This document shows positions 16,961 to 25,206 of a stretch of DNA of 64,000 nt, one piece after another. The position numbers and the translations under genes are program-made. Numbering within the stretch: the first letter of the stretch is position 1; every line of letters starts with the position of its first letter. This DNA comes from Nostoc calcicola FACHB-3891 (GTDB lineage Bacteria; Cyanobacteriota; Cyanobacteriia; Cyanobacteriales; Nostocaceae): assembly GCF_014697355.1 (NCBI RefSeq), contig NZ_JACJRQ010000006.1:186001-250000 (forward strand), read 5' to 3'. The notes under the pieces are model-generated. The model worked only from the letters and a program-made list of their open reading frames with translations. It searched no databases and was not told where the DNA came from.

Positions 16961-17064
16961 ATACCAATTTGAAAAAAGAATGCGACAAATACATTGGGTA
17001 GGGTAGCACAGCTGTGCTACCCTACAGATGATCGATGTGTTGCAAAGATTGTTTGAATTGGTAT
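16961..17064. repeat. MITE-like element, family E
   Basis: 104-bp element bounded by ATACCAATT (16961-16969) and AATTGGTAT (17056-17064), with imperfect pairing continuing inward. The centre holds a perfect 28-base palindrome at 16998-17025 (GTAGGGTAGCACAG and its complement). No flanking direct repeat is obvious. Confidence 0.65.
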
Positions 17065-17123
17065 AAAGTTCAAGACAGGGAGAGGTTCGTTGAATTCACG
17101 TTAAATCAAATATTATTGCTATA

Positions 17124-17876
17124 TTATTTGACTGTTGTAGTGGCATCTATGCCATCGGTTTTCAGCTGACCATCTTCCATATAAATGATGCGATCGGCAA
17201 TATCAAGGATGCGGTTGTCATGGGTAACAAGCAAAATCGTACAGCCTTGTTCTTTGGCTAGCTTCTGCATTATTTCGACGACATCACGCCCAGATTTTTT
17301 GTCGAGTGCAGCAGTGGGTTCATCTGCTAAAACAATCTTAGGATGGCTGACTAAAGCACGAGCGATCGCCACACGTTGTTTTTGCCCTCCAGATAGTTTC
17401 TCTGGATAGTAATCTACCCGCTCTCCTAAACCGACAGTTTCCAAAATGGCGATCGCTTTAGCATCGATATCCTGATTCAGAAAATCGTCATGCAATTCCA
17501 GAGACATTCGTACATTTTCTTTAGCTGTCAAAAAAGTCATCAAATTATGTGCCTGGAAAATATAACCAATGTGGCGGCGAAGCTTTGTTAAGTGCTGCTT
17601 TTTGGCGTCGCGGATTTCCTCTCCTAAGATTTTGAGACTACCATCTTGGGCAGAACGCAATCCACCCATGAGCGTCAATAGAGTGGTTTTTCCCGATCCT
17701 GAGGGGCCAGTCATAATCACGATTTCCCCAGCGTTAATGTCCAAATTAATATCAAATAACACTTGTTTGCGAAGGGCACCTTCACCAAAATAGTGGTTGA
17801 GCTTACTCACAGAAATCACGGGTTCTGAAGCAGAGAATATCGAATTGGAAGTTAGTGGTAAAGATTTTTGCAACAT
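17124..17876 (-). CDS. devA: DevA-family ABC exporter ATP-binding subunit
   Basis: 250-residue ATPase with Walker A GPSGSGKTTLL (about residues 56-66), signature LSGGQKQRVAIARAL, Walker B IVLADEPTAALD and the H-loop TILLVTHDNR. The N-terminal VSKLNHYFGEGALRKQVLFDINL is typical of the DevA subgroup within the MacB/LolD-like family. In Anabaena, DevBCA with the TolC homologue HgdD exports heterocyst glycolipids; many cyanobacteria carry several DevBCA sets with other cargo. It is the last gene of a minus-strand tetR-devB-devC-devA operon, separated from devC by 167 bases of GGGGAAT-type repeat. With a TetR regulator attached, an inducible efflux role is plausible here. Confidence 0.9.
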   Translation of the reverse strand: MLQKSLPLTSNSIFSASEPVISVSKLNHYFGEGALRKQVLFDINLDINAGEIVIMTGPSGSGKTTLLTLMGGLRSAQDGSLKILGEEIRDAKKQHLTKLRRHIGYIFQAHNLMTFLTAKENVRMSLELHDDFLNQDIDAKAIAILETVGLGERVDYYPEKLSGGQKQRVAIARALVSHPKIVLADEPTAALDKKSGRDVVEIMQKLAKEQGCTILLVTHDNRILDIADRIIYMEDGQLKTDGIDATTTVK

Positions 17877-17879
17877 AGG

Positions 17880-18040
17880 ATTTTATGGGGAGTGGGGAAT
17901 CGGAAATCGGGAATGGAAAGTGGGAAAAAACATAGGATTTGATGGGGAGTGAGGAGTGGGGAATCGGGAATGGGAAGTGCGGAAAAACTTATCTCCCTCA
18001 TCTCCCCCACTCCCTACTCCCTATTCCCTATTCCCCCCTA
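17880..18040. repeat. GGGGAATCGGGAATGGG-type degenerate tandem repeat
   Basis: The devC-devA spacer consists of G-rich degenerate repeats (TGGGGAGTGGGGAATCGG) and their C-rich complement (CTCCCTATTCCCTATTCCC) nearer devC. Together they could form a large imperfect hairpin in the operon mRNA. Related sequence occupies the devB-devC spacer at 19205-19262. Confidence 0.7.
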
Positions 18041-18043
18041 AAA

Positions 18044-19204
18044 CTAAAATACATCAGCAGGATCGGCAGATCGTAGCTTTCGCATAGCGATCGCCCCAGA
18101 GAAAGTACACATGATTGCAGTCAAAATCCAGACGGCGATCGCTCGTTCGAGCTTCATAAAAATAGGCAGCATCGTTGCACTGTAGGCAAGTTGATACAAC
18201 CCAAAAGAAAGGATTAATCCGGGGATGAAACCCAAGACGGCTAAAAACAATGCTTCTTGAAATAAAACTCCCAAAAGATAGCCGTCGGTGTATCCCATTG
18301 CTTTGAGTGTGGCGTATTCTGGCAGATGGTCAGAAACATCTGAGTAAAGGATTTGGTAGACAATAACAATACCAACAATGAATCCGACTCCTGTACCTAA
18401 ACCGAAAATGAAACCAATGGCAGTACCAGCTTCCCAGTATTTTCTTTCGATTTGGGCAAACTCTTCTGGAGTCAGGACTTTGACATCTTTGGGTAGCCCT
18501 GCGGCAAGTTGCGATTGCACTTTTTGGGCATCAGCACCCTGTTTAAGAGTGATTAATCCAACTGTGATGCGATCGGGTTTACTATCTGGGAATATTTGCC
18601 CAAAGGTGGAGTCACTGGTAATGACATTACCATCGGCAGCAAAGGAGGCACCATCAGTAAACAAGCCCTTAACGGAGACAAATTTATCATTCAGTTCTGT
18701 CTGAAAGCTACCTGTTTGATTAAAAATATCGGCAACTGTTCCGTATTCCGGACGCCCCGCTTGGTCGAACAGAACTTGATAGAGCTGTTTGAGGTGGTGC
18801 TGATTTTGTTTGATTTCGGCAGATTTGAATACGGATTGTGTGGGATCGATACCCCAAACTAAAATAGTGCGATCGAGACGTGTTTCCAGATTTCGCCACT
18901 GGGCACTGCCGATGTAGACAGAATTCACTGACTGAACACCCTCATAACCCAATGCTTGGTACAATCGCTCTCTGGAAAAATTTTTCACTGAGAACAGAGT
19001 TTGAAATTGGGGATTAATCAAAACTAAATCTGCCTGTAAATTCCGATGGGGTTTGATGGCTGCATCAAAAAGCGCACTTTCAAATCCCAACTGAATGAAC
19101 ATCAGTAAATCAGCAAAAGTAATACCGGCGACTGCAACAGCCAGACGGGTTTTTTCTTTCATTAACTGCCGCCATGCTAGGGGCGTTTTACGAAACATTT
19201 TCAT
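18044..19204 (-). CDS. devC: DevC-family ABC exporter permease (FtsX-like)
   Basis: 386-residue permease with the FtsX/MacB architecture. One N-terminal helix (LAVAVAGITFADLLMFIQLG, about 18-37) precedes a large periplasmic domain. Three helices follow in the C-terminal third (AIGFIFGLGTGVGFIVGIVIV, then EALFLAVLGFIPGLILSFGLY, then AIAVWILTAIMCTFSGAIA). The N-terminal FRKTPLAWRQLMKEKTRL is the standard DevC opening. The open frame extends to 19297, but the extra 31 residues are translated from intergenic CCAATCCC-type repeat, so ATG 19204 (or 19198) is the likely start. It should form the membrane part of the exporter with DevA and DevB. Confidence 0.9.
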   Translation of the reverse strand: MKMFRKTPLAWRQLMKEKTRLAVAVAGITFADLLMFIQLGFESALFDAAIKPHRNLQADLVLINPQFQTLFSVKNFSRERLYQALGYEGVQSVNSVYIGSAQWRNLETRLDRTILVWGIDPTQSVFKSAEIKQNQHHLKQLYQVLFDQAGRPEYGTVADIFNQTGSFQTELNDKFVSVKGLFTDGASFAADGNVITSDSTFGQIFPDSKPDRITVGLITLKQGADAQKVQSQLAAGLPKDVKVLTPEEFAQIERKYWEAGTAIGFIFGLGTGVGFIVGIVIVYQILYSDVSDHLPEYATLKAMGYTDGYLLGVLFQEALFLAVLGFIPGLILSFGLYQLAYSATMLPIFMKLERAIAVWILTAIMCTFSGAIAMRKLRSADPADVF

Positions 19205-19326
19205 AATTGGGGAGTGGGGATTAGGGATTAGGGATTGGGGATTGGGGATTGGGGATTGGGGATTAAAAGAATTCTTTCCCAGTCCCCAGCGATGCACTGA
19301 AGCTCAAGAAGTGTCCCTACTCCCCT

Positions 19327-20631
19327 TCATAATTCAATTGCTGTCTGCACCTGTAAGTTGGTGAAACCTGCAACTCGCTTGCTGTCTTCAGGATTGAGGC
19401 GAATTTTCACTTCAATCACTCGGCGATCGAGGTTTTCACCAGGCTGGTTGCTAAAAACGTTTTGTCTAATGACTTGGCGACCAATTTGGGCAACGGTTCC
19501 TCGCACTTCTGTGACAAATGCCTGACTGGTAATCACTGCCTGTTGTCCTAGTTTCACTTTAGCGATATCGGTTTGATAAACTTCTGCTACTGCCATCATT
19601 TGGTCGTTTGGCGCTAACTCTGCAATGCCAGAGGTACTAATTTTTTCTCCAATTCGGGTATGAATTTTGATAATCTGTCCTGCCATCGGTGCTTTGATAT
19701 AAGCTCCCGCTAACTCGGTTTCGGCATGTTTGAGTGTGGCGATCGCATTTTCAACTTCTGTCTTGGCAGCAGCGATATCTACAGGTCGGACTTCTGCAAT
19801 ACTGGTGAGTGTGGCTTTGGCTTCGCTGACTTGTTTGTTACCGGTGGCGTTGGTGCGGGCGAGTGCTGCTTTGGCTTCGGCGAGTTGCTTGCTAGCGGTG
19901 GTGTTAATTCGGTTGAGTACTGCTTTGGCTTCGTCTAGTTGCTGTTTGGCAGTTTCTACAGTCAAGCCTTTAGTGTCATACAAAGAATTAGAAACTGCTC
20001 CTTGGGAAAATAGCTGCTGATAGCGTTGATATTCAGCTTCGGCATTTTTCAGTTCTGCCTCTAGTTTCTTAATGGTTGCTTCTTGGGCGATTTTGTCGCC
20101 TTCCCACTGTGCTTCTATCCGGGCGATCGCTTCCTGTTGGGCTGTGATATCTCCTTCGGACTGGGCTTCTAGGCGTTCAACGCTTGCTTGCTGGGCTTTG
20201 ATTTCTCCTGCTTTGGCTCCAGCTTCCACTTGAGCAAGTTTAGCTTGGGCAACTTTGACTTGTTTTTGCCCTTGGAGTACGGCTGCTTGCAAGCGATCGC
20301 GTGCGTCTAAAATTGCTACCACTTGTCCGGCTTGGGTGCGATCGCCTTCTTTGACTAAAATTTGGGCAATGCGATCGCCATCCAATGCCAAAGGCGCAAA
20401 CAAACTAATTACCTCTGCTTCGGGTTCTAGTCGTCCTAACGCAGTCACTTTTTGACTGTCGGGTGTAGTTTCCACTGGCTGGGATGACGCAGTTTGATTA
20501 ACCTGTCCAAACTGAGAAATTCCATAAAAAACAATTCCACCTGTAATCGCAGTAGCCGCAATTACTAATGCAATTAACCCTTTATTGGTGGCTTTTGATG
20601 ATACTTTTTCAACCATCTCTTTTGTTTTCAT
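19327..20631 (-). CDS. devB: DevB-family HlyD-like membrane fusion protein
   Basis: 434-residue periplasmic adaptor. It has one N-terminal membrane helix (GLIALVIAATAITGGIVFYGI), a first lipoyl half (VTALGRLEPEAEVISLFAPL with GDRIAQILVKEGD), a long coiled-coil hairpin (about 115-275, rich in AKA, EAQ and KQ repeats), a second lipoyl half (AYIKAPMAGQIIKIHTRIGE) and a beta-barrel. DevB proteins bridge the DevAC complex to outer-membrane TolC. TTG/GTG codons allow an extension to 20676, but ATG 20631 starts just before the basic residues of the membrane anchor. It lies about 50 bases downstream of the tetR gene and is the first exporter gene of the operon. Confidence 0.9.
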   Translation of the reverse strand: MKTKEMVEKVSSKATNKGLIALVIAATAITGGIVFYGISQFGQVNQTASSQPVETTPDSQKVTALGRLEPEAEVISLFAPLALDGDRIAQILVKEGDRTQAGQVVAILDARDRLQAAVLQGQKQVKVAQAKLAQVEAGAKAGEIKAQQASVERLEAQSEGDITAQQEAIARIEAQWEGDKIAQEATIKKLEAELKNAEAEYQRYQQLFSQGAVSNSLYDTKGLTVETAKQQLDEAKAVLNRINTTASKQLAEAKAALARTNATGNKQVSEAKATLTSIAEVRPVDIAAAKTEVENAIATLKHAETELAGAYIKAPMAGQIIKIHTRIGEKISTSGIAELAPNDQMMAVAEVYQTDIAKVKLGQQAVITSQAFVTEVRGTVAQIGRQVIRQNVFSNQPGENLDRRVIEVKIRLNPEDSKRVAGFTNLQVQTAIEL

Positions 20632-20685
20632 AAAATTTTGTGTTTGTGTATTAACTAAGTAATTATTAATCACCAACTTAGATAA

Positions 20686-21264
20686 TTAATAATTTTTAAC
20701 CTGAGGCAAATATGCCGTCAGCATTTTCCCTAACAACGCACATTGTTCAATAAAATCAATTGTTTCATCCCCCCATAACTTCTCCAAAATTAAACCATTG
20801 ACAAAGCTCAATACAAAGGAAGCTAGCATTGGATCTTGAACACCTAAAAAATTATAAACAGCCTGCTGATACTGCTTATTAGTATGTTTAAAAACACTAT
20901 TTTTTTGAATAATATTAAAATCTTGATTTTGACAAAAATCAATCCAAATATAAGTCCATTTAATAAAATAATCCTGATTTTTTACTAGATATCTTCCTAG
21001 TGCTTCCATTGCCTCTTGCAGCGTTTGGGCTCCTTCCAATTCAGCTAAAGCCGCACTTACATCTTGCTCACATATCTCTTGGGCTAGTTGCTCAAACAAA
21101 CTTTGTTTGCTAGGGAAATAGTGGTACAACGTTCCCGTGGAAACCCCTAAACCTTCAGCAATTTGGCGCATAGTAATCGAACCATAACCTTTTTCGGCAA
21201 ATAAATCAAAGCACTTTTCGAGCAGTTCTTTACGATACTGCTCATGGTCAACGATTTTAGGCAT
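20686..21264 (-). CDS. TetR/AcrR-family transcriptional regulator
   Basis: 192-residue regulator. The N-terminal helix-turn-helix is unmistakable: CFDLFAEKGYGSITMRQIAEGLGVSTGTLYHYFPSKQSLFEQL (about 17-59). The rest is a divergent helical ligand-binding domain with several aromatic residues (YFIKWTYIWIDFCQ). It heads the devBCA operon on the same strand, with the devB ATG about 55 bases beyond its stop, so it most likely autoregulates and controls the exporter in response to a small molecule. An imperfect palindrome in its own promoter (21281-21298) is a candidate operator. Confidence 0.9.
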   Translation of the reverse strand: MPKIVDHEQYRKELLEKCFDLFAEKGYGSITMRQIAEGLGVSTGTLYHYFPSKQSLFEQLAQEICEQDVSAALAELEGAQTLQEAMEALGRYLVKNQDYFIKWTYIWIDFCQNQDFNIIQKNSVFKHTNKQYQQAVYNFLGVQDPMLASFVLSFVNGLILEKLWGDETIDFIEQCALLGKMLTAYLPQVKNY

Positions 21265-21280
21265 GGCTTGGCTTATTTAT

Positions 21281-21298
21281 ATCGAACGGTCGTTATAT
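21281..21298 (-). promoter_or_regulatory. Candidate TetR operator and promoter
   Basis: ATCGAACGGTCGTTATAT lies 17-34 bases before the tetR start. CGAACGGTCG is an imperfect inverted repeat (8 of 10 positions) of the kind many TetR regulators bind. TATA-rich sequence flanks it on both sides, so a bound repressor would cover the promoter. This is by eye only. Confidence 0.45.
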
Positions 21299-21366
21299 TT
21301 TATAGGAACACATTAAGCACACTTATGTCAAGGTATTGAAAAACTTTCCTTAAAACATATTTAAAT

Positions 21367-21516
21367 CTAGTCAGATGTAGTCTTTTTGGGCTTTGGTAAT
21401 TTTGCAATCCACGCCCTAACTACATCAGAATTTGAAACTCCTCTCTGGGATGCCTCCTGTTGGAGTTGCAACAATTCATATTCTGTTACTCTAACAACTA
21501 ACCTTTTGTCTCTCAT
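21367..21516 (-). CDS. Small ribbon-helix-helix-like protein divergent from tnpB
   Basis: A 49-residue open frame on the minus strand: MRDKRLVVRVTEYELLQLQQ, then EASQRGVSNSDVVRAWIAKL and a lysine/proline-rich end. The pattern (a basic strand with alternating hydrophobics, a helix, G-x-S turn, a second helix) is that of ribbon-helix-helix CopG/MobC-like DNA-binding proteins. It is divergent from the TnpB gene, with 38 bases between the two start codons, the position a TnpA transposase occupies in complete IS605-type elements. A regulatory role for the pair is inference. The codon pattern and motif support it as real. Confidence 0.7.
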   Translation of the reverse strand: MRDKRLVVRVTEYELLQLQQEASQRGVSNSDVVRAWIAKLPKPKKTTSD

Positions 21517-21554
21517 TGTGTGTTACCATTTGTGCATACATTAATGATAGCGCA

Positions 21555-22829
21555 ATGCAGTTAGTAGAACAGCGAATCATCAACAAGAGCCATGAGGCTT
21601 GGGAGCAGATAGATACAATGTCATTTGCTGCTAAAAACTTATGGAACGCTGCTAACTACTGCATTAGGCAATCATTTTTGTATGGGCATGGTGTGCCGTC
21701 TTACAATCAGATGGATAAATTGATGCAACCAAGTGAGCAATATAAAGCTTTGCCAGCAAAGGTCGCACAGCAAATCTTGAGATTGTTAGATAAGTCGTGG
21801 AAGGGTTACTTCGCGGCGATCGCTTTGTACAAATTAGATAGCACTGGTTTTACGGGCAGGCCAAAAATACCCGGATATAAACCTTATGATGGGCGGTGTG
21901 TTTTAATTTTTAGTGAGCAATCAACTTCAAAAAAAGTATTTAAGGATTCTAGACAAATCAAACTCAGCAATATTGATTATTGCTTTGATACTCAGATTGC
22001 ACAGTCCCAGTATTGCCAATCTCGAATTGTCCCCAAAATTGACCATTATGTTTTAGAGATAGTTTACGAGGTAAATCAGCATGAGTTAAGCCAAAGTACA
22101 CAAAATATTGCTGCGATTGATTTAGGGATTGACAACTTAATGGCGATTACATCAAACGTGCCAGGGTTTAAACCTGTTCTCGTTAACGGTCGTCCACTCA
22201 AAAGTATCAATCAATTTTTTAATAAAAAACGTGCTACCTTGCAACATCGTAGCAAAGTCAAAACATCAAAAAGGATTAAACATCTCACGACTAGGCGTAA
22301 CTTCAAAGCCAAAAATTATTTGCACCGCGCATCTAATTATGTAATTGAATTACTCAAAGATTTGGGAATTACTAAATTAGTCATTGGTCAAAATGCTGAT
22401 TGGAAACGAAACGTTAGTATCGGCAAGAGGAATAATCAAGCCTTCGTCTCAATACCCCACGGACAGTTAATTGATATGCTCACTTATAAAGGCAACAGAG
22501 TGGGCATTGATGTGATTGTTAGGGAAGAATCCTACACAAGCCTTTCCAGCTTTCTTGATGGTGATTTTATTCCTGACTATAGAAGGAAACCAAAAAACTG
22601 GAAACCATCTGGAAAGCGAATATTCAGGGGTTTGTATAGGACTAAATCTGGACGATTGTGCAACGCTGATATTAATGGCAGTTACAACATACTTGTAAAA
22701 GAATTCCCCAATGCTTTCTCCCCTTGGGAGACGCCAAAAGCGAACGAGACAGGGGATAGAGAGGTTTTAGTTGACCCAATTCGGGTAAATCTAAATGGTT
22801 TTAAAGTCAAAAGCTTGACCCCATTTTAG
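21555..22829 (+). CDS. tnpB: TnpB-family protein (IS605 OrfB-like) with altered RuvC site
   Basis: 424-residue TnpB relative; the longer frame from 21516 is discounted because ATG 21555 gives the usual start region. The RuvC-I motif AIDLGIDNL has its aspartate near residue 188, and RuvC-III is NADINGSYN near 370-378. The strand that normally carries the RuvC-II glutamate reads LVIGQNADW (about 275-283), without the acidic residue. An REESYTSLSSF motif (about 323-333) follows and may supply the missing acid. The C-terminal CxxC zinc finger of classic TnpB is absent. TnpB proteins are RNA-guided nucleases of IS200/IS605 elements. No TnpA is nearby. This subgroup is common in cyanobacteria; whether it cuts DNA is uncertain. 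Confidence 0.85.
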   Translation: MQLVEQRIINKSHEAWEQIDTMSFAAKNLWNAANYCIRQSFLYGHGVPSYNQMDKLMQPSEQYKALPAKVAQQILRLLDKSWKGYFAAIALYKLDSTGFTGRPKIPGYKPYDGRCVLIFSEQSTSKKVFKDSRQIKLSNIDYCFDTQIAQSQYCQSRIVPKIDHYVLEIVYEVNQHELSQSTQNIAAIDLGIDNLMAITSNVPGFKPVLVNGRPLKSINQFFNKKRATLQHRSKVKTSKRIKHLTTRRNFKAKNYLHRASNYVIELLKDLGITKLVIGQNADWKRNVSIGKRNNQAFVSIPHGQLIDMLTYKGNRVGIDVIVREESYTSLSSFLDGDFIPDYRRKPKNWKPSGKRIFRGLYRTKSGRLCNADINGSYNILVKEFPNAFSPWETPKANETGDREVLVDPIRVNLNGFKVKSLTPF

Positions 22830-23419
22830 ATGCCTTAAAGGTTTTGTGAAAGAAGTGGCAGTGCATAGAAAGCCATGTCTGACTATATTTGACTATACAA
22901 AACTGAACTATAACTGATTGATCTATGGCAAACTGCTGAGTATAAAACCAGTTGCTCCAAAGCTTTGAGCAATTAACACAATAAAACTCCAACTCCAATA
23001 CGCTTTAACGAATTATTATCATTGCCAGATACTTCGGTTTTCCTAGCATCCGCTCAATCTGGGAATGACAATGATGGATTGCAGGTGCAGTTAGATATTG
23101 GCAGAGAATAATTTATTTGACCAATGCTCAATACTTCGGCTTACCTTGGCTTTGCTTTGCACGAGTCGCTTAGTACAAGTGCCCAATGCTCAATGCCTGT
23201 TGAGGGAACTCCAAAAAATAAATTATCCAATTTTGTGGGGTGGGCATCTTGCCCGCTCAGTCCATAGGGCGGGCGAGACGCCCACCCCACAAGAGTTAAT
23301 TGGATATTTTTTTATTTGTCAGTCCCTGACTGATTACAATAATCCGCTTTGCCTAGTAGATAATTGTGCAATCATTTTGCAGTAAAATTAGTCGTCTAGA
23401 TACAGGAGGGCTTTTTGCG
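22830..23419. repeat. 590-bp spacer with palindromic element (23225-23305)
   Basis: The first part (to about 23100) is the likely right end of the TnpB element, but no end hairpin is certain. At 23225-23305 there is an element with ends ATCCAATT and AATTGGAT and an inner inverted pair TTGTGGGGTGGGC (23233-23245) and GCCCACCCCACAA (23280-23292), followed by a T run. No gene is recognisable; the 95-residue open frame over this DNA is spurious. Confidence 0.55.
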
Positions 23420-24772
23420 ATGACTCGTGTGATCATTGTGCGCCACGGTCAAAGCGGTTATAACACCGAGCGGCGTATCCAAGGGCGCACTGATGCGTCA
23501 ACATTAACCGAAAAAGGTCGTAACGATGCCAGTAAAGCAGGCAAAGCCCTCAGCAATATTTTATTTAATGCGATTTACAGCAGTCCCCTGCAACGGGCAA
23601 AACACACAGCAGATATTATCCATAGTGAGTTAGCTTCTCGTACTGAACAGTCTGCCGTAGTGCAAGCTTCTGATTTGCTGCTGGAAATTGACTTGCCTTT
23701 ATGGGAAGGAATGCTCACCGCCCAAGTCAAGCAGGAGTTAGCCGAAGATTACCGGACTTGGCACCAACGCCCCCACGAACTGCGGATGCTGCTCAATGAA
23801 GCAGAGGGAACAAGAGAACATTTTCCGGTTCTGGCTTTATACGAACAAGCGCGACAGTTCTGGCAAGAAATTTTGTCCCAGCATCAAGGCGAAACCATTC
23901 TCATTGTGGGACATAACGGTATTAATCGCGCCCTGATTAGCACAGCATTAGGAATTCCCCCAAGTCGTTACCATTCAGTACAGCAATCTAACTGTGGTAT
24001 CAGCGTCCTCAATTTTGCTGGGGGTTTGGGGGAACCAGTGCAACTAGAGTCTTTGAACCAGACGCAACACACTGGGGAAACTCTACCATCATTGCGACCA
24101 GAACATCAAGGAGTACGGTTGCTGCTAGTGCGTCATGGGGAAACAGAGTGGAATCGCCAAACTAGATTTCAAGGGCAAATTGATGTTCCCCTCAACGACA
24201 ACGGTAGACAACAGTCGCAAAAAGCAGGTGAATTTCTCCAAAAAGTAGCGATCGCTCATGCTGTCAGTAGTCCGATGCTACGTCCTAAAGAAACAGCAGA
24301 GATTATCTTAAAACAGCATCCAAATGTCAAGCTAGAATTGCAAGATGGTTTAAGAGAAATCAGCCACGGACTTTGGGAAGGAAAATTAGAAACAGAAATA
24401 GAGCAAGAATTTCCCGGAGAGTTACAGCGCTGGCGGTTAGTCCCAGCCGAAGTCCAAATGCCTGAAGGGGAAAATTTGCAACAGGTATGGGAACGTAGCG
24501 TTGCAGCTTGGGAATCAATTGTGCAAACAGCATTAACTAATCAACATAAAACTGTTTTAGTAGTAGCCCACGATGCTACGAATAAAACCTTACTTTGTCA
24601 TATCCTTGGTTTATCCCTAGAAAATTTCTGGAATTTTCGTCAAGGGAATGGTGCTGTTAGTGTTATTGATTATCTTTCTGGACTAGATGGTTTACCAGTA
24701 CTGCAAGCAATGAACATCACCGCTCACTTCGGTGGAGGCGTATTAGATAAAACAGCAGCTGGGGCGTTGTAG
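23420..24772 (+). CDS. Double-domain histidine phosphatase (phosphoglycerate-mutase-like)
   Basis: 450-residue protein with two consecutive histidine-phosphatase domains. The first has VRHGQSGYNTERRIQG at residues 7-22 with the second histidine in LIVGHNGINR. The second starts near residue 233 with VRHGETEWNRQTRFQGQ and ends with VLVVAHDATNK. Both contain the phosphorylatable RHG histidine and look catalytic. Such proteins dephosphorylate small phosphoesters; family members include phosphoglycerate mutases and phosphoserine or alpha-ribazole phosphatases, and the substrate cannot be decided from sequence. ATG 23420 is chosen over 23366 because AGGAGGG lies nine bases upstream. It is followed by a 430-base repeat region. 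Confidence 0.88.
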   Translation: MTRVIIVRHGQSGYNTERRIQGRTDASTLTEKGRNDASKAGKALSNILFNAIYSSPLQRAKHTADIIHSELASRTEQSAVVQASDLLLEIDLPLWEGMLTAQVKQELAEDYRTWHQRPHELRMLLNEAEGTREHFPVLALYEQARQFWQEILSQHQGETILIVGHNGINRALISTALGIPPSRYHSVQQSNCGISVLNFAGGLGEPVQLESLNQTQHTGETLPSLRPEHQGVRLLLVRHGETEWNRQTRFQGQIDVPLNDNGRQQSQKAGEFLQKVAIAHAVSSPMLRPKETAEIILKQHPNVKLELQDGLREISHGLWEGKLETEIEQEFPGELQRWRLVPAEVQMPEGENLQQVWERSVAAWESIVQTALTNQHKTVLVVAHDATNKTLLCHILGLSLENFWNFRQGNGAVSVIDYLSGLDGLPVLQAMNITAHFGGGVLDKTAAGAL

Positions 24773-25206
24773 GAGTTAATAATTAGGAGTTAGGAGTTAA
24801 TAATTAGGAGTTAGGAGTTAGGGGTTAGGAGTTAGGAGTTAGGAGTTAGGGGTTAGGAGTTAGGAGTTAGGGGTTAGGAGTTAGGAGTTAGAAATAAAGT
24901 TGGGAGTGGGGTATATAAAGTTGGGAGTAAAGAATAAAGTTAGGAGTGAGGAACTGGGAGTTAGAAATAAAGTTAGGAGTGAGGAATAAAGTTAGGAGTG
25001 ATGAGCAAAGAGCAAATAACTTATAGCGTTTCCCAGTCTAGTGAAGTACGCCCGTAGGGGCACGGCAGTGCCGTGCCCTTAGAGCTTGCCATATAATTTT
25101 GTACTGCATCTGAATGAGAACCGCTATATAACTTATAACTCCAAACTCCAAATTCCTAACTCCAAACTCCAAACTCCAAATTCCTAACTCCTAATTAAAA
25201 ATTTTT
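24773..25206. repeat. AGGAGTTAGGAGTT array plus MITE-like element (25022-25128)
   Basis: 434 bases without a gene. 24774-24900 is a tandem array of TTAGGAG heptamers, grading into AGTAAAGAATAAAG-type repeats. 25022-25128 is a MITE-like element with ends TATAGCG and CGCTATA that carries the hairpin core GTAGGGGCACGGCAG at 25054-25082. The last 60 bases are CCAAACT/CCTAACT heptamers, the complement of the first array. Confidence 0.75.

Noticed and set aside
18044-19297. N-terminal extension of DevC by 31 residues
   Set aside because: The extension is translated intergenic CCAATCCC repeat; the normal DevC start is at 19204 or 19198.
21300-23100. Complete IS605 element with TnpA
   Set aside because: No TnpA (Y1 transposase) frame is visible on either strand near the TnpB gene.
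23098-23385. 95-residue + strand ORF upstream of the phosphatase gene
   Set aside because: It is a translation of the GTGGGGTGGGC palindromic element and overlaps the ribosome-binding region of a real gene.
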